A stretch of 64,000 nucleotides of DNA from Paracoccaceae bacterium (GTDB lineage Bacteria; Pseudomonadota; Alphaproteobacteria; Rhodobacterales; Rhodobacteraceae), in assembly GCA_013214575.1 (NCBI GenBank), contig JABSSD010000119.1:94015-158014 (forward strand), read 5' to 3'. Below are positions 1 to 10,439 of this stretch, piece after piece. Under the pieces are notes generated by a model. It saw nothing but the letters and a program-made list of their open reading frames with translations. It searched no databases and had not been told where the DNA came from. A program made the position numbers and the translations under genes. The first letter of the stretch is position 1. Each line of letters opens with the position of its first letter.

Positions 1-758
1 ACCAGTTCGGTCGCAACATTGCCCGCAGCCCCCGGCGCAAAGGGACAACCGCCAAGGCCGCCAACCGCTGCATCAAACACCCGCACCCCCATCGACAGGG
101 CCGCATCGATGTTATCCATCGCCCGGCCCGAGGTATTGTGGAAATGTCCAGCCAGACGGGTCGCAGGCACCACCTCGCGCACCGCCAGCAACATCCGCGC
201 CACCGAATCCGGTGTCGCCTGTCCCAAAGTATCGCCCAGAGAAATTTCATAACAGCCCAGCGCAAACAACCGGTCGGCCATTTCCGCCACTTTTTCCGGT
301 GGCGTGGCCCCGTCATAAGGACAGTCGGTGACGCAGGATATATAGCCCCGCACCGGCAGATCGACGTGCCGGGCCGCCTCCAGTATCGGCTCAAACCGCT
401 CGATCGACTCGGCGATTGTGGCATTGATATTGGCCTTAGAGAATCCCTCGGAGGCCGAGGCAAACACCGCCACCTCGCTGGCCTGCGCCGTCACCGCCGC
501 ATCGTAGCCTCGCATATTGGGCGTCAGCGCCGCATAGCGCACCCCCTCGGCCCGCTTAATCCCCGCCAGAACCTCGCCACTGCCAGCCATCTGCGGCACT
601 TTTTTCGGCGACACAAAGCTGGCCACCTCTATCCGGTTAAACCCGGCCTGGCTCAGACAGGCGATCAATGCCAGTTTCTCGGCGACGGGGATTTCGCGTT
701 TTTCGTTCTGCAGACCATCGCGCGGCCCCACTTCAAAAATCTCGACCCGATCACCCAT
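1..758 (-). CDS. mvaB: Hydroxymethylglutaryl-CoA lyase, 3' end truncated by window edge
   Basis: Own reverse-strand translation: MGDRVEIFEVGPRDGLQNEKREIPVAEKLALI...ending GLGGCPFAPGAAGNVATELV, HMG-CoA lyase motifs; not in ORF track because it is open at the edge. Confidence 0.9.
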   Translation of the reverse strand, partial: MGDRVEIFEVGPRDGLQNEKREIPVAEKLALIACLSQAGFNRIEVASFVSPKKVPQMAGSGEVLAGIKRAEGVRYAALTPNMRGYDAAVTAQASEVAVFASASEGFSKANINATIAESIERFEPILEAARHVDLPVRGYISCVTDCPYDGATPPEKVAEMADRLFALGCYEISLGDTLGQATPDSVARMLLAVREVVPATRLAGHFHNTSGRAMDNIDAALSMGVRVFDAAVGGLGGCPFAPGAAGNVATEL

Positions 759-839
759 GGCACATCTCCCAGCTTCTTCTTTGTAAAAATACTCAATTCC
801 TAGCCAGCAGCCTGCGGGCCACCGGCTGTTTTGGCAAGA

Positions 840-2780
840 CTATTCGCTTTCCTCCTGCAACCGGACCAATGCCGCGCCAGCTTCGACCTGATCGCCCGCC
901 GCAGCCAGAACTTCGGCCACCACACCATCACGAGCCGCCAATAAGGCGTGCTCCATCTTCATCGCCTCCAGCACCGCCAGCCGGTCGCCCTCGACCACCA
1001 CCTGACCAGCGACGGCCAGGACCACTTTAACCAACCCGGGCATCGGTGCCACAATCACATTGGTATCGCCGCCCGCCTTGGCATCGCGATCCAGCGGATC
1101 CGGCAGCTCAAATGTCAGGCCATAGCCGTCAAATACAGTTATACTCCTCTCGGACTGTACAACATCAGGCAGCAGATGACGGCCGATAATCCAGCCAGTG
1201 CCACGGCGGTGCGCAATAATCTCTTCGCCGTCAACATGCCAGATCTGCCGATCGGCGCTTTCAACGTCGACTTGCAGCTCAAACGTCTCACCCTGCCAGG
1301 TCAGCGACACCGCCCGGCGCAGCGGCGCCCAGAGCGTAAAGCCGCTGTGGCTCAGCGGCCGGATCAGATCCAGAGCCGACATCGCCGCCGCCACCTTATG
1401 GTGAGGCTCCACATCAGGCGCTGCCGCCAAAACGTCCAGATCACGGGCGATCAACCCGGTATCAAATTCCCCACGGGCAAAGCCCGGATGCGCCGCCAGC
1501 CCTCCCAGAAACGCCAGATTGGTCACCGTGCCGGCAACCTCCGTTGCCTCCAGCGCGCGGCGCAGCCGCGCCAATGCAACCGCCCGGGTCGGGCCATGTA
1601 CGATCACTTTTGAGATCATCGGGTCATACCAGGGACTGATGGTATCCCCGGCGCGCACACCGCTGTCTGCGCGGCAACCATCAGGAAACTGCAAATGGGT
1701 CAGAGTGCCGGTAGCGGGCAGAAACCCCTTGGGCACATCTTCGGCATACAGCCGCGCTTCAAAGGCATGACCATTGATGGCCAAGTCCTCTTGTTGCATC
1801 GGCAGGCTCTCCCCTGCGGCGACGCGCAACTGCCACTCCACCAGATCGACACCGGTGATCGCCTCGGTAACCGGGTGTTCCACCTGCAAACGCGTGTTCA
1901 TTTCCATGAACCAGAACCCATCGGCGCGCAGGCCGCCTGACCCATCAACGATAAACTCGACTGTGCCTGCGCCCTTGTAGCCGATGGCCTCGGCCGCCCG
2001 CACCCCGGCCTGCCCCATGGCGGCGCGCATTTCAGCGGTCATCCCAGGCGCAGGCGCCTCCTCGATCACCTTTTGATGGCGGCGCTGCAGGCTGCAGTCG
2101 CGTTCAAAAAGATGCACCGCCCGGGTGCCGTCACCAAACACCTGAATTTCGATATGACGGGGCCGCAGGATGTATTTTTCGACCAGCACATCCGGGTTGC
2201 CAAAAGCGGTGATAGCTTCGCTGCGGGCGCTCTCCAGCGCCGCCATGAAATCCTCAGCCCGCTCGACCAGCCGCATGCCCTTGCCACCACCACCGGCGAC
2301 AGCCTTGATCAGCACCGGATAGCCAATGCCATCGGCCGCCCCAAACAGGTGTTCGCTGTCTTGGTTAGACCCGTGATACCCCGGCACCACCGGCACTCCG
2401 GCTTTTTCCATCAGCACCTTGGCAGCGTCTTTCAGCCCCATTTTGCGGATGGCATCAGTCGAGGGTCCGATAAAACACAAGCCCGCAGCGTCAACCGCAT
2501 CAACAAAGCCCGGATTTTCGGACAGGAAGCCATAGCCAGGATGGATGGCCTGGGCGCCGCAGGTCAGGGCAACAGCAATGATCTCATCGCCCAAAAGATA
2601 GCTGTCGGCTGGTGCCGATCCATGGCCGATGGGATAGGCCTCATCCGCCAGCGCCACATGTTTTGCATCGCGGTCTGCGGCTGAATAAACCGCCACGGTC
2701 TTTACCCCCATGGTGCGGGCCGTTTCCATGACTCGGCAGGCGATTTCGCCACGGTTGGCGATCAGGATTTTGTCAAACAT
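840..2780 (-). CDS. mccA: Methylcrotonoyl-CoA carboxylase biotin-containing (alpha) subunit
   Basis: MFDKILIANRGEIACRV N-terminus, ATP-grasp biotin carboxylase motifs, C-terminal EAMKMEH biotinylation site; ORF-track start 2852 is probably too long. Confidence 0.92.
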   Translation of the reverse strand: MFDKILIANRGEIACRVMETARTMGVKTVAVYSAADRDAKHVALADEAYPIGHGSAPADSYLLGDEIIAVALTCGAQAIHPGYGFLSENPGFVDAVDAAGLCFIGPSTDAIRKMGLKDAAKVLMEKAGVPVVPGYHGSNQDSEHLFGAADGIGYPVLIKAVAGGGGKGMRLVERAEDFMAALESARSEAITAFGNPDVLVEKYILRPRHIEIQVFGDGTRAVHLFERDCSLQRRHQKVIEEAPAPGMTAEMRAAMGQAGVRAAEAIGYKGAGTVEFIVDGSGGLRADGFWFMEMNTRLQVEHPVTEAITGVDLVEWQLRVAAGESLPMQQEDLAINGHAFEARLYAEDVPKGFLPATGTLTHLQFPDGCRADSGVRAGDTISPWYDPMISKVIVHGPTRAVALARLRRALEATEVAGTVTNLAFLGGLAAHPGFARGEFDTGLIARDLDVLAAAPDVEPHHKVAAAMSALDLIRPLSHSGFTLWAPLRRAVSLTWQGETFELQVDVESADRQIWHVDGEEIIAHRRGTGWIIGRHLLPDVVQSERSITVFDGYGLTFELPDPLDRDAKAGGDTNVIVAPMPGLVKVVLAVAGQVVVEGDRLAVLEAMKMEHALLAARDGVVAEVLAAAGDQVEAGAALVRLQEESE

Positions 2781-2810
2781 GCGTCTGGTCCTTTGGCAAC
2801 TGGAGGTGGC

Positions 2811-2860
2811 GGGGGCTGTCTGCCCCCGGACCCCCGAAGGTATTTGAAACAAGAAGAAAC
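2811..2860 (+). repeat. Composite dispersed repeat (GGGGGCTGTCTGCCCCC hairpin + CCGAAGGTATTTGAAACAAGAAGAAAC tail)
   Basis: Located between mccB and mccA; same modules at 18329, 29594, 41203, 46278. Confidence 0.75.
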
Positions 2861-2867
2861 ATCAGGC

Positions 2868-4478
2868 TCACATCCGGAACACGCCAAAGCGTGTGTCCTC
2901 GATCGGAGCATTGAGGGCGGCGCCCAGAGATAGGGACAGCACATCCCGCGATTTGCGTGGATCAATGATGCCGTCATCCCACAGCCGTGCCGAAGCGTAG
3001 AGCGGGTGGCTTTGTTGTTCGAACATATCGATGGTGGGCTGTTTGAAGGCGGCCTCTTCTTCGGCGCTCCAGCTGCCACCGTTGCGCTCAATGCCATCGC
3101 GTTTGACTGTCGCCAGCACCCCAGCCGCCTGTTCGCCGCCCATCACCGAAATGCGACTGTTGGGCCAGGTCCACAGGAACCGCGGCTGATAGGCGCGCCC
3201 CGCCATGCCGTAGTTGCCCGCACCAAAGGAGCCGCCAACTAGCATGGTGATTTTCGGCACATTGGTCGAGGCCACCGCCGTCACCATCTTGGCACCATGG
3301 CGGGCGATGCCCTCGTTTTCATATTTACGCCCGACCATGAAGCCGGTGATGTTTTGCAGGAACACCAACGGGATTTTACGCTGCGAGCACAGTTCGACAA
3401 AATGCGCGCCTTTTTGCGCCGCCTCGGAGAACAGCACGCCATTGTTGGCAATGATGCCAATCGGGCAGCCTTTGAGATGGGCAAAGCCGGTGACCAGGGT
3501 TTCACCATAGCGCGACTTGAATTCATCGAAACGCGATCCGTCGACCAACCGGGCGATCACCTCGCGGATATCATAGGGCGTGCGCAGATCACCGGGCACC
3601 ACGCCGAGAATTTCCTCCGGATCATAGGCGGGCTCTTCCGGGCTTTGCCAGTCGACGGTCAGCGGTTTGCGCCTGTTCAGCGACAGAACCGCACGGCGCG
3701 CCAGCTCCAGCGCATGGCCATCATCCTCGGCCAGGTAATCGGCCACCCCGGAAAGCCGGGTGTGGACGTCGCCGCCGCCCAGATCCTCGGCGCTGACGAT
3801 CTCACCCGTTGCCGCCTTGAGCAGCGGCGGGCCGGCCAGAAAGATGGTGCCTTGATCGCGCACGATGATGGTGACGTCAGACATGGCCGGCACATAGGCG
3901 CCGCCGGCGGTGCAACTGCCCATCACCACGGCAATCTGCGCAATGCCCTTGGCCGACATCCGCGCCTGATTGTAGAAAATCCGGCCAAAGTGATCGCGGT
4001 CGGGGAACACCTCGTCCTGCTGCGGCAGGTTGGCGCCACCGCTGTCGACCAGATAGATGCAGGGCAGATGGTTTTCCTCGGCAATTTCCTGTGCCCGCAG
4101 GTGCTTTTTCACTGTCATCGGAAAATAGGTGCCGCCCTTTACCGTGGCGTCATTGCAGACCACCATGACGTCCTGGCCCTGCACCCGGCCAATGCCGGTA
4201 ATCACCCCGGCACCGGGGGCGGCCCCATCATACATATTATGGGCGGCGGTGGCGCCAATCTCCAGAAACGGCGAGCCGGGATCGAGCAGGTTGGCCACCC
4301 TTCGGCGCGGCAGCATCTTGCCACGGCCCTCGTGGCGGGCGCGCGAGCGTTCGCCGCCGCCCATGCGGGCAGTCTCGGCCACCTCGGAGACTTGCGCCAA
4401 TGCGTCGAGATGCGCGGCGCGGTTTGTTTTGAAGCCTTCGGAGGAAGGCAGCGCTTTGGATTTGAGTTTCATGTCCAC
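2868..4478 (-). CDS. mccB: Methylcrotonoyl-CoA carboxylase carboxyltransferase (beta) subunit
   Basis: Full-length 536 aa carboxyltransferase, next to mccA on the same strand; [41 protein letters not shown]. Confidence 0.92.
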   Translation of the reverse strand: MDMKLKSKALPSSEGFKTNRAAHLDALAQVSEVAETARMGGGERSRARHEGRGKMLPRRRVANLLDPGSPFLEIGATAAHNMYDGAAPGAGVITGIGRVQGQDVMVVCNDATVKGGTYFPMTVKKHLRAQEIAEENHLPCIYLVDSGGANLPQQDEVFPDRDHFGRIFYNQARMSAKGIAQIAVVMGSCTAGGAYVPAMSDVTIIVRDQGTIFLAGPPLLKAATGEIVSAEDLGGGDVHTRLSGVADYLAEDDGHALELARRAVLSLNRRKPLTVDWQSPEEPAYDPEEILGVVPGDLRTPYDIREVIARLVDGSRFDEFKSRYGETLVTGFAHLKGCPIGIIANNGVLFSEAAQKGAHFVELCSQRKIPLVFLQNITGFMVGRKYENEGIARHGAKMVTAVASTNVPKITMLVGGSFGAGNYGMAGRAYQPRFLWTWPNSRISVMGGEQAAGVLATVKRDGIERNGGSWSAEEEAAFKQPTIDMFEQQSHPLYASARLWDDGIIDPRKSRDVLSLSLGAALNAPIEDTRFGVFRM

Positions 4479-4545
4479 AGTCTCGTCTTGGGTTCAAAGA
4501 TGTTAGATTGGTACGCCACTGCAGTTATCAGCCAAATGGGAAAGG

Positions 4546-6093
4546 TCATACCGACATCTCCGCCGCCGCCCGGGCCTTCAATTCCTTGCGGATCACCTTG
4601 CCGGTCACCGTCATCGGCAGCGCCTCGACAAAACTAATCTCACGCGGGTAGGAATACTGGGCAAGGTGGCTTTTGACGTGATCTTGCAGCTCTTTCTCCG
4701 TCACATCACAGCCGGGTTTCAGCACCACATAGGCCTTGACGATCTCGGTGCGCAGCGGGTCCGGCTTGCCCACCACTCCCACGGTGGCCACCGCCGGGTG
4801 GGTCATCAGGCAATCCTCGATCTCGGCCGGGCCAATGCGATAGCCGGAGGAGGTGATCACATCATCCTCACGGCCGACAAAGCGCAGATACTCGCCCTCC
4901 CAGATGCCGCGATCACCAGTAATCAGCCAATCCCCCCGGAACTTGGCAGCGGTGTCCTCCGGCCGGTTCCAGTATTGCAGCATCATCGAGGCTGAGCCAC
5001 GGCGCACCGCGACATCCCCCTCACCTATGGTCGCTTGGCCGGTCTCATCCAGCACGGCCACCGCATGACCGGGCACCGCCTTGCCGATGCAGCCGGGACG
5101 CGGCGCATAATCGGCACCGCAGGACGAGGCCACCATATTGCATTCAGTCTGGCCGTAGAATTCGTTGATACTCACGCCCAGACGCCGCTTGCCCCAAGCG
5201 AGCATCTCGGCGCCCAGGGGCTCTCCGCCGGAGGCAACCGAGCGCAGACCGTCGAGCCCCTGCCCGGCGGCCTTGAGCATCCGCAGAGCTGTGGGCGGGA
5301 AGAACACGTTGCGCACAGCGCCACGGGCAATCACATCGGCGCAGGCCTCGGGGGTGAATTTCTCCAGCCGGGCCGCCACAATGGGGACGCCCAGCGCCAA
5401 TCCCGGCATCGCCACGTCAAACAAGCCACCGATCCAGGCCCAGTCGGCCGGGGTCCACAGGCAATCACCGGCTTGGCCCAGGTGATCGTGGCTGATTGCC
5501 ACGCCTGGCAGATGACCGGTCAGCACCCGGTGGCCATGCAGCGCGCCTTTGGGGCTGCCGGTGGTGCCCGAGGTATAGATCAGAACGGCGGGAGTATCCG
5601 GTGAGGTATCAGCAAAAGCAACTTCGTCGCCAGCCAGCCCGGCCTGATCGACCAACACCGCCTCGGCCAGATCGCCCAGCAGATCACCGCCCTCAGTATC
5701 AGTGAAAACAAACTGCAATCCAGCGTCGCCAGCCCGGCTGGCCAGAGCGTCGCGTTTGAACAGTTTGAACAGCGGCACCGAAATGGCCCCAACCTTCCAC
5801 ACCGCCAGATGCGCGGCGGCACACCAGGGAGACTGGCTGAGCAACACGCCAATGCGGTCGCCGGGCTGACACCGGGTCTTCAGGTACCGGGCCAACCCGT
5901 CGACCATTTCCATCAGCTCCCCATAGCTGACATTGACCCGCTTGGAGCTGGTCAAATCAACGATCGCCAACTGCTCGGCGGGATGCGCCAGGACCTGGGC
6001 CGCCATATTGAGGCGATCGGGAAGGACCCAACTGCCATCGGGCCGAAGCCCCGAAAATTCGCCTATTTTTTTCATCTCAAACCATGCTCCCAA
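4546..6093 (-). CDS. AMP-dependent acyl-CoA synthetase/ligase
   Basis: ANL superfamily motif YTSGTTGSPKGALHGH and C-terminal TVTGKVIRKELK; start may be 6075 (MKKIGEF). Confidence 0.88.
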   Translation of the reverse strand: MGAWFEMKKIGEFSGLRPDGSWVLPDRLNMAAQVLAHPAEQLAIVDLTSSKRVNVSYGELMEMVDGLARYLKTRCQPGDRIGVLLSQSPWCAAAHLAVWKVGAISVPLFKLFKRDALASRAGDAGLQFVFTDTEGGDLLGDLAEAVLVDQAGLAGDEVAFADTSPDTPAVLIYTSGTTGSPKGALHGHRVLTGHLPGVAISHDHLGQAGDCLWTPADWAWIGGLFDVAMPGLALGVPIVAARLEKFTPEACADVIARGAVRNVFFPPTALRMLKAAGQGLDGLRSVASGGEPLGAEMLAWGKRRLGVSINEFYGQTECNMVASSCGADYAPRPGCIGKAVPGHAVAVLDETGQATIGEGDVAVRRGSASMMLQYWNRPEDTAAKFRGDWLITGDRGIWEGEYLRFVGREDDVITSSGYRIGPAEIEDCLMTHPAVATVGVVGKPDPLRTEIVKAYVVLKPGCDVTEKELQDHVKSHLAQYSYPREISFVEALPMTVTGKVIRKELKARAAAEMSV

Positions 6094-6149
6094 CGCATAT
6101 CGGCCATGCGGTATCTTGTTGTTTTTCCAGAGGGAAAGCCGCCAAAAAC

Positions 6150-6163
6150 TTGATCCAGATCAC
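6150..6163. promoter_or_regulatory. Candidate FNR/FnrL box TTGAT-CCAG-ATCAC upstream of ompW
   Basis: 9 of 10 match to TTGAT-N4-ATCAA, about 60 bp before the ompW ATG. Confidence 0.5.
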
Positions 6164-6222
6164 GGCAGATCTGGCCCTGCCGTGCTTTTGTTTGCCATAT
6201 ACACAAGAAAAGGCTCCCCCCG

Positions 6223-6825
6223 ATGAAACGCACCCTTGCCGCCCTGGCGCTGACCTCCGCATTTGCGGCTTTTGCCGTGCCAGCTACCGCCCAATCCCAG
6301 GGCGACTGGACCTTCGGCGTCGGCGTCGCCAACGTCAATCCCAAGTCCGGCAATGGCACCCTGGCGGGTGGTACTGCCAGCATCGCCGACGACACTCAGC
6401 TGTCGCTCACCGTCGAGTATTTCATCCGCGATAACATTGGTATCGAACTGCTGGCCGCCACCCCGTTTGAGCATGACATCAACATCAGCGGATCTTTTGC
6501 CGGAACCACTCGGCAACTGCCGCCCACCCTGTCGGTCAATTACCACTTCCCGACCAAAGGCAAGATCAAACCCTTTGTTGGCGTTGGCCTGAACTATACC
6601 ACCTTCTTTGAGGAAGCCTCGCCTTTGGGCGTCCTGGAACTGGACGACAGCTGGGGCTATGCGGTTCAGGTTGGTGCGGACTGGCAGATCTCGGACCGCG
6701 GCGCGCTGCGTCTGAATGTGCGCTACATCGACATTGAGAGCGACGTCACCCTGGACGGCGCCTCCATCGGCACCGCCGAGATCGATCCGATTGTGGTTGG
6801 CCTTAGCTACGTGCACCGCTTCTGA
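6223..6825 (+). CDS. ompW: OmpW family outer membrane protein
   Basis: Signal peptide MKRTLAALALTSAFAAFAVPATAQ, 8-stranded barrel-like C-terminus ending ...VGLSYVHRF. Confidence 0.88.
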   Translation: MKRTLAALALTSAFAAFAVPATAQSQGDWTFGVGVANVNPKSGNGTLAGGTASIADDTQLSLTVEYFIRDNIGIELLAATPFEHDINISGSFAGTTRQLPPTLSVNYHFPTKGKIKPFVGVGLNYTTFFEEASPLGVLELDDSWGYAVQVGADWQISDRGALRLNVRYIDIESDVTLDGASIGTAEIDPIVVGLSYVHRF

Positions 6826-6953
6826 TCCTTTGATCCAATTCCGGACGGCGGGCCCCAGGGCCTGCCGTTTGGATATGGGCCCTGCGGGATTTCCCCCGGT
6901 CACGCAGGCCCAGTGCCTTTCTTCTCCGGCTCAGCGCCCCGCCAAGCCGCCCT

Positions 6954-8117
6954 TCAGGTCATTGACCCCATCAGTTCACGACCGATCAGCATCCGGCGAA
7001 TTTCCGATGTCCCGGCGCCAATTTCCATCAGCTTGGCATCGCGGAAAATGCGGCCCACCGGATTGTCGGACAGATACCCTGCCCCGCCCAAAGACTGCAC
7101 CGCCTGATGCGCCTGCACCATGGCCTGCTCAGAAGCATAGAGACAGCAGGCCGCCGCGTCCTGCCGGGTCACCGTGCCACGGTCGCAGGCCTTGGCAACT
7201 TCATAAACATAGGCACGCGCTGAATTCATCGCTGTATACATGTCTGCGATCTTGCCCTGCATCAGCTGGAACGAACCGATAGGCTGTCCAAACTGCTTGC
7301 GCTCGGCCAGATAGGGCATCACTTCATCCATGCAGGAGGCGATGATGCCGGTGCCGATCCCCGCCAGAACCACCCGTTCATAGTCCAGCCCCGACATCAG
7401 CACCGCAACGCCGCGACCCTCTTCGCCCAGCACGTTGTCAAACGGCACCTGGACGTCATCAAAGATCAGCTCGGCAGTATTGGAGCCGCGCATCCCCAGC
7501 TTGTCGAAATGCGGCGAGGTCGAAAACCCGGTCATTGCCTTTTCAACGATAAAGGCGGTGATGCCCTTTGAGCCCGCATCAGGGTCGGTCTTGGCATAGA
7601 CCACCAGCGTGTCGGCCTCTGGGCCATTGGTGATCCAGTATTTATTGCCGTTCAGCCGATAGTGATCGTTGCGTTTTTCCGCCCGCAGGGTCATGGACAC
7701 CACATCAGACCCGGCGCCGGCCTCAGACATTGCCAGGGCGCCAACGTGCTCGCCAGACACCAGACCCGGCAGGTATTTTGCCCGCTGCGCATCGCTGCCG
7801 TTCAGTTTGATCTGGTTGACGCAAAGGTTCGAATGCGCGCCATAAGACAGCGCCACCGAGGCACTGGCCCGGGCCAGTTCCTCGACCACGATGGTATGCG
7901 CCAGATAGGACATGCCCGCGCCTCCAAATTCCTCGGGAACCGTGACCCCCAACAGCCCCAGATCCCCCATCTCTTTCCACAGCTCGGCAGGGAACTCATT
8001 GCTCTGGTCAATCTGCTGCGCCATCGGCTTGACCCGATCCTGCGCCCAGCGATGCACCATATCGCGCAGCGCGTTCACGTCGTCACCTAGATCGAATTGC
8101 ATACTTGCATTGAACAT
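6954..8117 (-). CDS. ivd: Isovaleryl-CoA dehydrogenase
   Basis: 387 aa acyl-CoA dehydrogenase; [78 protein letters not shown]; leucine catabolism context. Confidence 0.9.
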   Translation of the reverse strand: MFNASMQFDLGDDVNALRDMVHRWAQDRVKPMAQQIDQSNEFPAELWKEMGDLGLLGVTVPEEFGGAGMSYLAHTIVVEELARASASVALSYGAHSNLCVNQIKLNGSDAQRAKYLPGLVSGEHVGALAMSEAGAGSDVVSMTLRAEKRNDHYRLNGNKYWITNGPEADTLVVYAKTDPDAGSKGITAFIVEKAMTGFSTSPHFDKLGMRGSNTAELIFDDVQVPFDNVLGEEGRGVAVLMSGLDYERVVLAGIGTGIIASCMDEVMPYLAERKQFGQPIGSFQLMQGKIADMYTAMNSARAYVYEVAKACDRGTVTRQDAAACCLYASEQAMVQAHQAVQSLGGAGYLSDNPVGRIFRDAKLMEIGAGTSEIRRMLIGRELMGSMT

Positions 8118-8152
8118 TGCAGGCTCCCTCCCAAAGGTCGTCTCAAATTATC

Positions 8153-8166
8153 TGAACAGTCGTTCA
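8153..8166. promoter_or_regulatory. Candidate operator TGAAC-AGTC-GTTCA upstream of ivd
   Basis: 5-bp arm inverted repeat 35 bp upstream of the ivd start codon. Confidence 0.35.
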
Positions 8167-8374
8167 TTTATTAGAACAGGGTTTGATTCGCGTCAACCGC
8201 AACACGCCGGGGTCTTATTCTAACCAAGGGTAATGGCCATTGATGGCTTAAAATACCCGGTATCTGGACATGCGCCTGCATCCAAACAACCGCAGGGCTG
8301 TTTGGCTCAGGAGAGGACCCATGCCACCGCAGGGCCAGCCTGGGATTTCACCGGACCAAACCGGTGTTATGGTA

Positions 8375-9568
8375 TCACTTGCTCTGAAAGACGGCGCCGA
8401 CCTCTGCCCGAATGATCCTGGCAATCAGCGCGCAATCCTGCAGGCTGAACGTCAGCGGCACCCGCATATCGACAATGCCGGCCAGGATGCGGTCACTTTG
8501 CGGCAGGCTTTGCGGCTTGGCGTAGCGCCAACTGTCATAGCGCGAGGTAAAGGCAACCGGCTCGGCACCGCCGAACCATTTCAGCTCAACCCCGCGTTCG
8601 CCACAGCGGCGAATGACCGCCTGCAGCTTGTCGGCGGTCCAGTCGAGCAACAGAAACTGGATCGATGAGCCAACATAAGATTCTGCCTCGGGCCGCCTGA
8701 TCAGCCGCAATCCCGGGGTGTCTTGCAGGCCTGCCTCAATACAGTTGTACCGCGCGTTCCAGCGCGTCACCTGAGTCTCCAGATCGCGCAGTTGTGGCCG
8801 CAAAATTGCGGCGCGCAGATTGTCCATCCGGCCAGAAATATTGGGGGTGTCATACTTGATGCGGTCAAACACCGATGGGTGCGGCGCTGCCAGATGGCGC
8901 TCAAACAGCATATAAGATCCGGATAGCATGATCGCCCGGGCGGCGACCTCCTCGTCGTTGGTGATTAGCAATCCGCCCTCGCCCGCGTTCACATGCTTGT
9001 AGGTCTGGCAGGAATAACAGCCAATCGCGCCGTGCCGCCCTGACGCAATGCCGTTCCATGCGGCCCCCATAGTGTGGGCGCAATCCTCGATCACGGTGAT
9101 ACCGGCGGCGTCACAGATCTGCATCAGCTGATCCATGTCACACAGATGACCGCGCATGTGGCTGAGCATCAGCACCCGCGCCTGACCGGCCTTGGCGGCC
9201 AGATCATCCAGATCGATCACCAGATCCTCGGTGACATCGACAAACACCGGCTCAGCCCCAAGCGAGGCAATCGCGCCCGGCACCGGCGCCAGCGTAAAGG
9301 CATTGGTCAGCACCCGGTCGCCCGATTTTACGCCAACGGCGCGCAGGGCGGTGGCCAGCGCATAGCCGCCCGAGGCCACCGCAAGACAGTATTTCGCCCC
9401 CAACTGGGCCGCAAATTCCTGCTCCAGCAGCGCCGCTTCGCCCAGCTCCCCCGGCTCAACATTATAGCGATGTAATCGCCCGTGACGCAAAACCCCCAGT
9501 GCCGCTTCGATCGCGGCCTCCGACAGGGGCTCTTGCTGGGTGAAACTGCCTGAAAAAATCTCGTCCAT
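8375..9568 (-). CDS. DegT/DnrJ/EryC1/StrS-family PLP aminotransferase
   Basis: SGGYALATALRAVGVKSGDRVLTNAFT, DCAHTMGA, SCQTYKHVNAGEGG (PLP lysine context). Confidence 0.85.
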   Translation of the reverse strand: MDEIFSGSFTQQEPLSEAAIEAALGVLRHGRLHRYNVEPGELGEAALLEQEFAAQLGAKYCLAVASGGYALATALRAVGVKSGDRVLTNAFTLAPVPGAIASLGAEPVFVDVTEDLVIDLDDLAAKAGQARVLMLSHMRGHLCDMDQLMQICDAAGITVIEDCAHTMGAAWNGIASGRHGAIGCYSCQTYKHVNAGEGGLLITNDEEVAARAIMLSGSYMLFERHLAAPHPSVFDRIKYDTPNISGRMDNLRAAILRPQLRDLETQVTRWNARYNCIEAGLQDTPGLRLIRRPEAESYVGSSIQFLLLDWTADKLQAVIRRCGERGVELKWFGGAEPVAFTSRYDSWRYAKPQSLPQSDRILAGIVDMRVPLTFSLQDCALIARIIRAEVGAVFQSK

Positions 9569-9646
9569 TCAGCGTTTTTGGGCTTCCGTTGGGCGATCGT
9601 CAAGGGGTTGCGTCGCCGAATGCATCACAACCCAACCGGTAAACCC

Positions 9647-10309
9647 TCAGCCGATCAGTCGCGCCACCAGATCCGGCAGATCCTCATAGCGGTGCAGCAA
9701 TGCCTCCGGCTTGAGCGCCGCCATTTGATCACCGGCGGGACCGAAGGTCACCAATATTGACGGCACTCCGGCGGCGGCAGAGGTGTCGCGATCGGTGTCA
9801 CTGTCGCCAATCAGAATTGTCTTTGCCGGATCTCCACCGGCCCGGCGTGCGGCCTCGAACAACGGTGCGGGATCGGGCTTTCGCACCGGCAATGTATCCG
9901 CCCCCACCAGTGAGGCAAAGGCATCCCGCACCCCAAGCGACCACATCAGCTGCTCGGCCAAAGCTTCGGGTTTATTGGTACAAATGCCGACGCCGTATCC
10001 GGCCAGCTTCAGGGCCTCGACCGCCTCCATGGCACCGGGATAGAGATACGTGTGGTGGTCGATGGCATCGCGGTAAGCCTCAACCAGCACCGGAAAATAG
10101 TCCTCGACCTTCTGCGCTTCATAGACACCTGCCCGCTTCAACCCGGCTGTCAGCATCATCCGGGCACCGCGCAACGCGGTGGCGGCATCCTCCTGCTGGT
10201 TCAGCAGATCGCCCAGCCCCATCTGGCGAAAACAGCTGTTGGCCGCAGCCAGCAAATCACCCGAGGTATCCGCCAGGGTTCCGTCCAGATCAAAAATCAC
10301 CGTTCGCAT
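9647..10309 (-). CDS. gph: Phosphoglycolate phosphatase (HAD superfamily)
   Basis: MRTVIFDLDGTLADTSGDLLAAAN; GVGICTNKPEALAEQL; LIGDSDTDRDTSAAAGVP; upstream part of ORF-track ORF rejected. Confidence 0.88.
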   Translation of the reverse strand: MRTVIFDLDGTLADTSGDLLAAANSCFRQMGLGDLLNQQEDAATALRGARMMLTAGLKRAGVYEAQKVEDYFPVLVEAYRDAIDHHTYLYPGAMEAVEALKLAGYGVGICTNKPEALAEQLMWSLGVRDAFASLVGADTLPVRKPDPAPLFEAARRAGGDPAKTILIGDSDTDRDTSAAAGVPSILVTFGPAGDQMAALKPEALLHRYEDLPDLVARLIG

Positions 10310-10439
10310 TTTCGTCCCTCTCGGCGTAATTTCGCCATATGTTGTTGCAATCCGCAATCTTGTTTGATGCGGAGATGGCTTGCACCGCGCCCCCCAGCAG
10401 ATAAAACGGGTTAAACAAGAAAACAAAGAGAAAAGCCAC

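Noticed and set aside
3297-4637. 446-aa plus-strand ORF opposite mccB
   Set aside because: Antisense to a clearly functional gene; long antisense ORFs are expected in GC-rich sequence with strong codon bias; composition-like protein with no motifs.
6160-6903. 247-aa minus-strand ORF opposite ompW
   Set aside because: ompW has a clean signal peptide and barrel end; the antisense frame lacks motifs.
8349-8366. CACCGG-N6-CCGGTG inverted repeat after the DegT gene
   Set aside because: Short 6-bp arms, GC-rich, no U-tract; too weak to call a terminator or operator.
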